In this document: positions 1-5,883 of the stretch, in pieces
How positions within the stretch are numbered: position 1 is the first letter of the stretch
Layout: each line of letters starts with the position of its first letter
NCBI GenBank assembly: GCA_003157675.1
Contig: PMKG01000323.1
Span: 1 to 7,548, forward strand
Length of the DNA: 7,548 bases
DNA from: Acidobacteriota bacterium
GTDB taxonomy: Bacteria; Acidobacteriota; Vicinamibacteria; Vicinamibacterales; Fen-181
Reading direction: 5' to 3'
The notes under the pieces: generated by a model
Seen by the model: only the letters and a program-made list of their open reading frames with translations
Database searches by the model: none
What the model was told of the DNA's origin: nothing
Made by a program: the position numbers and the translations under genes

Positions 1-149
1 GCCGCTGTAGCGGACATCCCCGGGGCAGCGGGGAGTGGGGGGCATCCAGGGGTTGCTGCTGGATCGGGAAGCGTGGTCCGGCGACGCAGCGGGCGCGCCC
101 GCTGGCGGCGAGCTTGCGCCGGAAGACTGCCCCGGCCTAAGCTGGCACG
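1..149. other. Leader region upstream of the YncE-like pair, no assignable gene
   Basis: No coding region can be supported here. Frame 3, which is the frame of the downstream gene, is open from the left edge to a TAA at 138-140. Frame 1 is open to a TGA at 151-153 that overlaps the downstream ATG. Neither conceptual peptide resembles a family I recognise, and third-position GC does not separate the frames well. The end of an upstream gene cut by the window edge therefore cannot be excluded. No convincing -35/-10 pair was found. Short palindromes are present (for example CCGCT-GT-AGCGG at 2-13 and CCCCGGGG at 18-25), and the longest, at 87-104, is listed separately. Confidence 0.5.
87..104. 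repeat. 18-bp perfect palindrome upstream of the YncE-like genes
   Basis: CAGCGGGCGCGCCCGCTG is its own reverse complement over all 18 bases and ends 45 bases before the ATG at 150. It is almost entirely G and C, so some such palindromes are expected by chance in DNA of this composition. Its position in the short leader makes it a candidate operator for a dimeric regulator or a leader hairpin. The palindrome is seen directly; any regulatory role is inference. Confidence 0.4.
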
Positions 150-1193
150 ATGACGCGCACGGCAATTGCACTCGCACTGGCGGCCAATTCCCTGATGGTC
201 AACCTCCCCTTGCTGGCGCAGGCGCCGGCGGCTTATCGCATCACGCATACGTACCCGGTCGGCGGCGACGGCAGCTGGGATTACGTGGTGCCCGACCCGC
301 CGCAGCACCGGGTCTTCATCGGCCGTCAGAATCGCGTGATGGTCGTCGACACGAACGACGGGAAGCTCCTTGGGGAGGTCGCCGGTATCGACGGCGCGCA
401 CGGCGTGGCACTCGCGAGTAAGGCCGGCCACGGCTTCGCCACGTCCGGCAACGACGGCACCGTGCGCATGTTCGACCTGAAGACGTTCAAGGTGCTCGGC
501 AGCATTCCGGCGGCCGAAGACGCGGACGCCGTCATCTACGACGCCGCGTCGAATCGCGTCTTCACCTTCAACGGAGACGCGCATTCCTCGACCGTCATCG
601 ATCCGGATGCGGGAAAGCTCGTCACGAACATCCCGCTCGGCGGCAAGCCCGAATACGGCGCCTCGGCGGGCGATGGCAAGGTCTACGGGAACCTCACCGA
701 CACCAGCGAGGTCGTGGAGATCGACGCGAAGCAGTTGAACGTCGCGCGTCGATGGTCTACCGCGCCGTGCAAGCAGCCCGTGGCCATGGCGATCGACGTC
801 GCGCATCACCGGCTGTTCAGCGGCTGTCGGAGCGGGGTCATGGCGATCTCGGACTACCAGGCCGGCAAGGTGGTCGCCACGCTGCCGATCGGGACGGGCG
901 TGGACGGCGCCGGCTACGATCCCGCCACGGGCGACGCCTTTGCCTCGAGCGCCGACGGGACGCTGACGGTGATCCACCAGGACGGTCCCGACGCCTACCA
1001 CGTCGTCGAGACCGTGCAGACGGCGCAAGCATCGCGCAACATGGGACTCGACCCGACGACGCATCGGATCTTCCTCCCGGGCGCGAAGTTCGGCCCGCCG
1101 CCGGCAGCGACGGGGGGCGGCCGGGTGCGGCCGCCGATGATCCCAGGGTCGTTCGTGATGATGGTCGTGGAGCGGCAGCCAGCCGCACGCTGA
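150..1193 (+). CDS. Exported YncE-like (YVTN-type) beta-propeller protein, first of two paralogues
   Basis: Predicted 347-residue extracytoplasmic beta-propeller of the YncE family. Residues 1-25 look like a Sec signal peptide: basic start, hydrophobic stretch, and an AQA cleavage site at 23-25. After it, the recurring strand motif (hydrophobic strand, Asp, then a GK-type turn) appears near residues 62-72, 104-113, 147-156, 187-195, 229-240, 271-280 and 335-341. This fits seven blades, with the C-terminal strand likely closing the ring. Cys207 and Cys226 flank a blade and could form a disulfide. A Gly/Pro-rich loop (315-332) precedes the last strand. The start is fixed by an in-frame TAA at 138-140; the next in-frame ATG (residue 16) would destroy the signal peptide. 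No Shine-Dalgarno is evident before the ATG. The gene sits 14 bases ahead of its paralogue, probably in one operon. Family assignment is fairly secure, but no substrate or partner can be named; YncE-family members are generally of unknown or poorly defined function. Confidence 0.85.
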   Translation: MTRTAIALALAANSLMVNLPLLAQAPAAYRITHTYPVGGDGSWDYVVPDPPQHRVFIGRQNRVMVVDTNDGKLLGEVAGIDGAHGVALASKAGHGFATSGNDGTVRMFDLKTFKVLGSIPAAEDADAVIYDAASNRVFTFNGDAHSSTVIDPDAGKLVTNIPLGGKPEYGASAGDGKVYGNLTDTSEVVEIDAKQLNVARRWSTAPCKQPVAMAIDVAHHRLFSGCRSGVMAISDYQAGKVVATLPIGTGVDGAGYDPATGDAFASSADGTLTVIHQDGPDAYHVVETVQTAQASRNMGLDPTTHRIFLPGAKFGPPPAATGGGRVRPPMIPGSFVMMVVERQPAAR

Positions 1194-1195
1194 AC

Positions 1196-1200
1196 AGGAG
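1196..1200 (+). promoter_or_regulatory. Ribosome-binding site of the second YncE-like gene
   Basis: AGGAG lies 7 bases before the ATG at 1208 and 2 bases after the stop codon of the first gene. It selects the 1208 start: the same frame is open far upstream (to about 752), but that part overlaps the first gene and only the ATG at 1208 is followed by a signal peptide. Confidence 0.8.
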
Positions 1201-1207
1201 CAACGAC

Positions 1208-2323
1208 ATGCGACGAACGTGTTTCGCGTTAGCGGCCGTGGTGGTGGTCTGCGCGGCCATCCTGCTCGCCCAGCCGGCCCAGCAGAGCGCCGGGCCGTAC
1301 TCGGTACTCAAGACCGCGAAGGTCGGCGGCCTCGGCGGATTCGACTACATCTACGCCGACGTCGCCAACCGCCGGCTCTACATCCCGCGCGGCGCCGTGC
1401 AGGGCGACAACCCGAAACCTGGCCGCGTCACCGTCTTCGACCTCGACACCCTCGCGCCGGTCACCGAGATTCCGGACATCCGCGCCAACGGCGCGGCGAT
1501 AGACGCCAGGTCGGGCCACGGCTTCGCCAGCAGCTCGCCGGTCGCCATGTGGGACGCGAAGACGCTGAAGCCGATCAAGACGATCGAGATCGACGCGAAG
1601 TCGAGGCCGGACGGCATCTACGCCGACCCGTTCAACCAGCGGGTCTACGTGTTCAGCCATCCGACGGCCGACGCAACGGTGATCGACGCGAAAGACGGCA
1701 AGGTGCTGGGCACCGTCGACCTCGGCGGCGCGCCCGAGCAGGCGGTCAGCGACGGTAAGGGCCACCTCTACGTCGTCATCCAGGACAAGGCCAACGTGGC
1801 GGTGGTGGACGCCGCCGCGATGAAGGTGACCGCCCACTACGAGTTCGGCGACAAGGGGAGCCGGTGCAATGGCCTGGCGCTCGACGTCAAGAACCAGGTG
1901 CTGTTCGCGGCGTGCGGTCAATCCGGCAATCCGCCGGTGACGCCGGCGCAGCCGGTGATGATCGTGCTCGACGCGAAGAACGGGAACGTCATCACGACGT
2001 TGCCGCTCGCGGGCGGTTCGGACGGCGCCGTATTCAACCCGGCCACAATGGAAGCGTTCAGCTCCCACGGCAACGGGACGATGACGATCGTCAAGGAGAA
2101 GAGCCCGACCAGCTTCGAGGTGGAGCAGAACTTCCAGACGATGGCGGGCGCGAAGTGCCTGACGCTCGACACGAAGACGAACCGGATCCTGAGCGACGCG
2201 GCCGAGTTTGGTCCGGCGCCACCGCCTCCGCCCCCCGATCCGAACAACCCGGCCGGGGCGCGCCGAGGCGGCCGCGGGCCGATGCTGCCCGACTCGTTCT
2301 CGATCCTCGTAATCGGCAAATAG
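1208..2323 (+). CDS. Exported YncE-like beta-propeller protein, second of two paralogues
   Basis: Predicted 371-residue secreted protein, clearly homologous to the preceding gene product. Residues 1 to about 28 form a signal peptide (MRR, then a long Ala/Val/Leu stretch ending in a Gln/Ala-rich segment). It is not a lipoprotein: the residue before Cys15 is Val, which does not fit a lipobox. Blade motifs occur near 73-83, 111-121, 155-165, 196-206, 249-260, 291-301 and 363-371, again seven. Cys220 and Cys236 correspond to the Cys pair of the paralogue but are three residues closer together; Cys317 is extra. A Pro-rich then Gly/Arg-rich insert (about 336-358) precedes the closing strand, longer than in the paralogue. 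His84 of the first protein, in an HG motif, is Asn94 here. The start is set by AGGAG at 1196-1200. The stop is followed immediately by the convergent palindrome cluster. The family call is secure; the function is unknown. Confidence 0.87.
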   Translation: MRRTCFALAAVVVVCAAILLAQPAQQSAGPYSVLKTAKVGGLGGFDYIYADVANRRLYIPRGAVQGDNPKPGRVTVFDLDTLAPVTEIPDIRANGAAIDARSGHGFASSSPVAMWDAKTLKPIKTIEIDAKSRPDGIYADPFNQRVYVFSHPTADATVIDAKDGKVLGTVDLGGAPEQAVSDGKGHLYVVIQDKANVAVVDAAAMKVTAHYEFGDKGSRCNGLALDVKNQVLFAACGQSGNPPVTPAQPVMIVLDAKNGNVITTLPLAGGSDGAVFNPATMEAFSSHGNGTMTIVKEKSPTSFEVEQNFQTMAGAKCLTLDTKTNRILSDAAEFGPAPPPPPPDPNNPAGARRGGRGPMLPDSFSILVIGK

Positions 2324-2343
2324 GGACGCACGGCTGACGTCCC
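2323..2343. repeat. Small inverted repeat directly after the YncE pair
   Basis: GGGACG at 2323-2328, beginning on the last base of the TAG stop, is complementary to CGTCCC at 2338-2343, leaving a 9-base loop. It can form a short hairpin but competes with the larger CTGACGTC/GACGTCAG pairing, because both use bases 2338-2341. It may be part of the same structured termination region. Confidence 0.4.
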
Positions 2344-2390
2344 TGGTTCTCGGAAGGGGTCGGAGCGGCTCCGACCCCTTCCGACGTCAG
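2334..2390. repeat. Outer inverted repeat enclosing the convergent hairpin
   Basis: CTGACGTC at 2334-2341 is the exact reverse complement of GACGTCAG at 2383-2390. These 8-bp arms bracket the strong inner palindrome at 2350-2384, sharing two bases with its edge. The right arm contains the TGA stop codon of cydC (2387-2389 on the - strand). The nested arrangement could extend the hairpin or form an alternative fold. It resembles the layout of dispersed palindromic repeats as much as that of a simple terminator. Confidence 0.45.
2350..2384. terminator. Strong palindrome between convergent genes, probable bidirectional terminator
   Basis: The sequence is perfectly self-complementary over 17-base arms around a single central base (2367). 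The left-arm core is GGAAGGGGTCGGAGC at 2352-2366 and the right-arm core GCTCCGACCCCTTCC at 2368-2382. In RNA this folds as about 16 bp with a 3-base CGG loop. It lies 26 bases after the stop of the + strand YncE gene and 2 bases beyond the stop of the - strand cydC, exactly where both transcripts should end. Neither strand has a run of T after the hairpin, so it is not a textbook intrinsic terminator. Alternatives are a Rho-assisted or 3'-stabilising hairpin, or a REP-type repeat. Confidence 0.6.
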
Positions 2391-4132
2391 AACTGATCGA
2401 CGGCCTCGGCCGCGCGCTGCAGGTCCAGCATCTGGCGGAAGTAGCCCGCGGCGCGGCGCAGCTCGGCGGCCCGCCCGCGCTCCACGATCTCGCCATCCCG
2501 CAGCACCAGCACCTCGGCCTCGCCGGCAATGCGCGTCACCCGGTGCGTCGCGACGAACGTGGCCTGGCTGGCCGACGCGCGCCAGATCTCTTCTATCACT
2601 TTGCGCTCGGTCAGCGCGTCGAGGTTGGCCGTCGGCTCGTCGAGAACGAGCACCGGCGCATCCCTCAGGAACGCGCGCGCCAGCGCCAGCCGCTGGCGTT
2701 CTCCCCCCGACAACTGCAAGCCCTGCTCGCCTATCCAGGTGTCGTAGCCGCCCGGCCAGGCGATGACGACATGGTGCAGGCGGGCGCGCGTGGCGGCGCG
2801 GACCATCTCGGCGTCGCTAGCCGACGGACGCGCCATCAGCAGGTTGTCGCGGAGAGTGCCGGTGAAGAGGTGCGTCCGCTGCGCGGCCACGGCGATGCGC
2901 GAGCGCACCTGGTCGGGGTCGCAGGCGCGCACGTCCACGCCGCCGATTCGCAGGTCGCCACCGCCCGGCTCCATCTGTCGCAGCAGCAGGGCGACGACGG
3001 TCGACTTGCCCGAGCCGCTGGGGCCGACGATGACGACGGGACGGCCCGGAGCGAGCCGGAAGCTCACGCCGGTGATGGCAGCCCGGCTCGAACCGGGATA
3101 GGTGAAGGTGAGAGCGGACGCTTCGACCACTGGCGGATCCGGTACCGGCGTCGGCGCAGACGGCCTCACGACGGCCGGAGGCGCGTCGGTCAGTTCGAAT
3201 ATCCGCCTGGCCGAGGCGCTCGTGGCGCCCAGTTCCTGGAGGCCCGACGGGAGCCCGAGGACGGCCTCGAACGCGGCGAGCGTCACGAGCGTGATCGCGG
3301 TCAACTGCACGACGGTCAGGCCGCCGAGCCCGACGTGGGGGACGCCGAGCGCGAGGACCGCGACCACCGCGAGGTCGGCGGCGAGGCCGGCGAGGCTCGA
3401 CCCCAGAGCCGAGGCGGACGCGGAGCGCGCCTGCGCCGACCCGAGGGACCCGCCCAGCGCCGAGACGCGCTCGACGTGGTCCTGCGCCCGACCGAGCGCC
3501 ACCAGGTCGGCCACACCCTGGACGCCGTCAACCAGCGCGGACTGCATATCGGCCCGCAAGTTCACCGTGTCGCTCGCAGCCCGCGCGCCGGCCGCCGCCG
3601 CTACAAGTGGCATCGCGACGCCCGCCGCCGCGAGACCGGCCAGCGCCGCAAGCGTCATGCCCGCTCCGAACGGCAGCAGGAGGCCCGCCAGGAGGCCGCC
3701 GACGAGAATCGCCCCGAGGGCGGGGATGAGCACGCGGACCGGGAGGCGGTCCAGCGTGTCCACGTCTTCCACGAGGCGCGCGAGGACATCCCCACTGCGG
3801 CGCGTGGCGGACAGCGAGAACGCCGCCGGGACGATGGCCTCGAAGACGTGGACGCGGAGCTTCGACAGGAACCGCAGCGTCGCGTCGTGCGAGACCAGGC
3901 GCTCCAGGTAGCGGAGCAGCCCGCGGCCGATGCCGAAGAAGCGGACGAGGACGATCGCCACCTGCAGCGCGGCGATGCCGGGCAGCCCTGCGGCGGTTGC
4001 CAGCAGCCAGCCCGACGTGCCCATGAGGCCGACGCCGAGCGCGGTCGTGCCGGCCGCCAGCACCGCGGCCAGCAGGAACAGGCGCCACTGCCGCGCGAGC
4101 AAACGGGCAAGGCGGGCGACGGGGCGCGTCAT
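2387..4132 (-). CDS. cydC: CydC, ABC transporter half for cytochrome bd assembly
   Basis: 581-residue fused membrane/ATPase subunit that pairs with CydD in the inner membrane. The CydDC heterodimer is required for cytochrome bd maturation; it was long described as a cysteine/glutathione exporter, and later structural work supports heme handling. The membrane domain spans about 1-310, with hydrophobic segments near 16-46, 51-67, 133-182 and 243-296. CydC hallmarks are GTSGWLLATAA at 38-48, YLERLVSHDAT at 75-85 (His82 aligns with the heme-associated His of E. coli CydC) and EDVDTLDRL at 122-130. The ATPase domain (about 335-575) is intact: Walker A GPSGSGKST 370-378, Q-loop Gln418, signature LSGGE 474-478, Walker B ending Asp498-Glu499 with Pro500, D-loop ANLD 502-505, H-loop His530. 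The start was chosen because ATG at 4132-4130 overlaps the cydD stop as ATGA and has GGAGG 7 bases upstream; the open frame further upstream is antiparallel shadow over cydD. It is the last gene of the operon. Confidence 0.93.
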   Translation of the reverse strand: MTRPVARLARLLARQWRLFLLAAVLAAGTTALGVGLMGTSGWLLATAAGLPGIAALQVAIVLVRFFGIGRGLLRYLERLVSHDATLRFLSKLRVHVFEAIVPAAFSLSATRRSGDVLARLVEDVDTLDRLPVRVLIPALGAILVGGLLAGLLLPFGAGMTLAALAGLAAAGVAMPLVAAAAGARAASDTVNLRADMQSALVDGVQGVADLVALGRAQDHVERVSALGGSLGSAQARSASASALGSSLAGLAADLAVVAVLALGVPHVGLGGLTVVQLTAITLVTLAAFEAVLGLPSGLQELGATSASARRIFELTDAPPAVVRPSAPTPVPDPPVVEASALTFTYPGSSRAAITGVSFRLAPGRPVVIVGPSGSGKSTVVALLLRQMEPGGGDLRIGGVDVRACDPDQVRSRIAVAAQRTHLFTGTLRDNLLMARPSASDAEMVRAATRARLHHVVIAWPGGYDTWIGEQGLQLSGGERQRLALARAFLRDAPVLVLDEPTANLDALTERKVIEEIWRASASQATFVATHRVTRIAGEAEVLVLRDGEIVERGRAAELRRAAGYFRQMLDLQRAAEAVDQF

Positions 4133-5874
4133 ACAGCCCCCTCCGCCGCGGTCAGCATCCGCGCGTACAGCCCGCGCTGCGCCGCGAGCGCGGACGGCAT
4201 GCCCTGCTCGGCGACCCGGCCGCGGCAGAGCACCACCACGTGGTCGGCGCCCGACACCGCCGTCAGGCGGTGGGCGATGAGCAGGACCGTGCGCCCCCGG
4301 GCAAGCTCCCGCACCGCGTCCGACACCAGCGCGTCGTTCTCGGGATCGAGGTGCGAAGTCAGCTCGTCCAGGACGAGGAACGGGGCGTCCTTCAGGAACG
4401 CCCGAGCGAGAGCGAGGCGCTGGGCCTCGCCGCCGGACAGCCGCGATCCTTCCTCTCCGATCCCGGCGCGCAGGCCGCCCGGCAGCGCGCGGACGAACCG
4501 GTCGGCGTGCGCGAGGACGAGGGCGCGCTCGACGTCGGAGTCGGAGGCGTCTGGCCGGGCGAGCCTGAGATTGTCGAGCACGGTGCCGTGAAACAGGTGC
4601 GGCCGCTGCGGCAGCCAGGCCACCTGGCGGCGCCACGCGTCGGCGTCGAGTGCGCCAAGCGGATGGCCGCCGACGAGCAGGCGGCCGGAGTCCGGCTCCA
4701 TGAACCGGAGCACGAGGTGCGCGATCGTGGATTTCCCCGAGCCGCTCGGGCCGAGCAGAGCGACGGTCGTGCCCGGCGCGACGGAGAACGACGCGCGCTC
4801 CAGCGCGGCGGGACGGTCGGGCGAGTAGCGGAACGACACGTCGTCGAACACGAGGTCGGTCCGGGCGACCGTTTCCGCGTCGAGTTGCGGATCTGCCACC
4901 GCCGCGCCGATCACTTGCGGCGGCGGCTGGTCCAGCAGCTCCGACATTCGCTCACCAGCCTCGCGGCCCGTCATCGCGGCGTGAAACGCGGCGCCGAGCG
5001 CCCGCAGCGGGCGGTAGAACTCGGGCGTCACGACGAGGATGAACAGCGCCGCCTCGAAGGTGATGCGCGCCACGAGCAACCGAAGGCCGAGCTCCACGGC
5101 GACGACGGCGGTGCCGAGCGTGGCCAGCCACTCGAGTGTCAGCGCCGACAGGAACGCGACCTTCAGCACCTCCATCGTCACGACGCGGAACCGCTCGCTC
5201 GTCGACGCGACGACCGCGGCCTCGTCGTCCGCCCGGCCCAGTGTCACGAGCGTCGCAATCCCCTGGACCGTGTCGAGGAACCGAGCGCTCATCCTCGACA
5301 GTGCCGTCCATTGTGCCTGGGAGCGTCGGCGGGCCATGCCGCCGATGAGATACATGAACAGCGGGATGAGCGGCCAGGTTGCGGCCAGGGCCAGGCCCGA
5401 GAGCAGGTCGGCGCGAAGGACCGCGGCGCCAACCAGGATCGGCACGAGGAAGGAAAGGGCGAACTGCGGCTGGTAGCGGGCGACGTACGCGTCGGTCGAC
5501 TCGACGCCGGCGCCCAGAGTATTGACCAGCTCGCCGGTCCGCTCGGTTGCGACGAACCGCGGGCCGAGCGCCAGCAGCTTCGAGGTGAGAGCCGTTCGAA
5601 GCGCCAGTCGGACGGCGGCGGCGCCGCGGGAGGCCACCGTGTCGGACGCCCACGACGCCGCGGCGCGCAGCACCGCGACACCGGCCAGCAGGGCCAGCAT
5701 GGGCGCCAGCGATGCGAGCGACGAGCCGGCCCGAGCGGTGCCGGCGATGACGCGCGCCAGCAGGACGGCCTGGACGACGACCAGCGCGGCCGAGGCCACG
5801 CCGAGCGCGACGGCGGCGATGAGAGCACGGCGGCCGGTCGGCCCGGCGGGCAGCGGCCGCCGCTCGAACATCAT
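4129..5874 (-). CDS. cydD: CydD, ABC transporter half for cytochrome bd assembly
   Basis: 581-residue partner of CydC, an inner-membrane half-transporter with an N-terminal membrane domain (about 18-300) and a C-terminal ATPase domain (about 340-575). Hydrophobic segments lie near 18-44, 56-73, 136-178 and 240-290. TGELVNTLGAGVESTDAYVA (113-132), followed by RYQPQFAL, is the CydD-type motif. ATPase motifs: Walker A GPSGSGKST 375-383, Q-loop Gln423, signature LSGGE 479-483, Walker B Asp503-Glu504, D-loop SHLD 507-510, H-loop His535. The residue after the catalytic Glu is Leu505 (codon CTG), where ABC ATPases nearly always have Pro, as CydC here does; all catalytic residues are kept, so I expect activity. 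The start is ATG at 5874, with a second ATG next to it (MM) and GAGG 5 bases upstream overlapping the cydB stop. The 3' end overlaps cydC by 4 bases (ATGA). Assignment as CydD rather than CydC rests on motifs and on gene order. Confidence 0.92.
   Translation of the reverse strand: MMFERRPLPAGPTGRRALIAAVALGVASAALVVVQAVLLARVIAGTARAGSSLASLAPMLALLAGVAVLRAAASWASDTVASRGAAAVRLALRTALTSKLLALGPRFVATERTGELVNTLGAGVESTDAYVARYQPQFALSFLVPILVGAAVLRADLLSGLALAATWPLIPLFMYLIGGMARRRSQAQWTALSRMSARFLDTVQGIATLVTLGRADDEAAVVASTSERFRVVTMEVLKVAFLSALTLEWLATLGTAVVAVELGLRLLVARITFEAALFILVVTPEFYRPLRALGAAFHAAMTGREAGERMSELLDQPPPQVIGAAVADPQLDAETVARTDLVFDDVSFRYSPDRPAALERASFSVAPGTTVALLGPSGSGKSTIAHLVLRFMEPDSGRLLVGGHPLGALDADAWRRQVAWLPQRPHLFHGTVLDNLRLARPDASDSDVERALVLAHADRFVRALPGGLRAGIGEEGSRLSGGEAQRLALARAFLKDAPFLVLDELTSHLDPENDALVSDAVRELARGRTVLLIAHRLTAVSGADHVVVLCRGRVAEQGMPSALAAQRGLYARMLTAAEGAV
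4140..4144 (-). promoter_or_regulatory. Ribosome-binding site of cydC
   Basis: GGAGG on the - strand, inside the end of cydD and 7 bases before the cydC ATG at 4132. It decides the cydC start within a longer open frame. Confidence 0.8.
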
Positions 5875-5879
5875 GACGA

Positions 5880-5883
5880 CCTC
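5880..5883 (-). promoter_or_regulatory. Ribosome-binding site of cydD, overlapping the cydB stop
   Basis: GAGG on the - strand uses the last two bases of the cydB TGA stop (5884-5882) and sits 5 bases before the cydD ATG at 5874. Ribosomes finishing cydB are thus placed on the cydD start, suggesting translational coupling. Confidence 0.65.

Noticed and set aside
2..25. Short palindromes CCGCT-GT-AGCGG and CCCCGGGG as a terminator of an upstream gene
   Set aside because: Arms of 4 to 5 bases with almost no loop are common in DNA of this GC content, and no T-tract follows.
35..421. A 128-codon + strand frame at the left edge
   Set aside because: It overlaps most of the signal peptide and first blades of the YncE-like gene in another frame and has no recognisable features.
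752..1207. N-terminal extension of the second YncE-like gene upstream of 1208
   Set aside because: The frame is open but encodes an Arg-rich shadow of the first gene. The RBS at 1196-1200 and the signal peptide fix the start at 1208.
2640..4440. Similar DNA in the ATPase segments of cydC and cydD, seen as a possible repeat
   Set aside because: The similarity follows the conserved signature and Walker B coding regions of two homologous ABC subunits and is not an independent repeat.
2543..4591. A 682-codon open frame on the + strand opposite cydC and the 3' part of cydD
   Set aside because: Its product is rich in Arg, Gly, Asp and Ala with no fold-like hydrophobic pattern or family motif, as expected for the antisense of GC-rich genes. 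The opposite strand carries full ABC transporter motifs.
4133..4636. N-terminal extension of cydC to 4636
   Set aside because: This part overlaps the ATPase domain of cydD in another frame and is Arg/Pro-rich. The ATG at 4132 has a good RBS and gives the normal CydC N-terminus.
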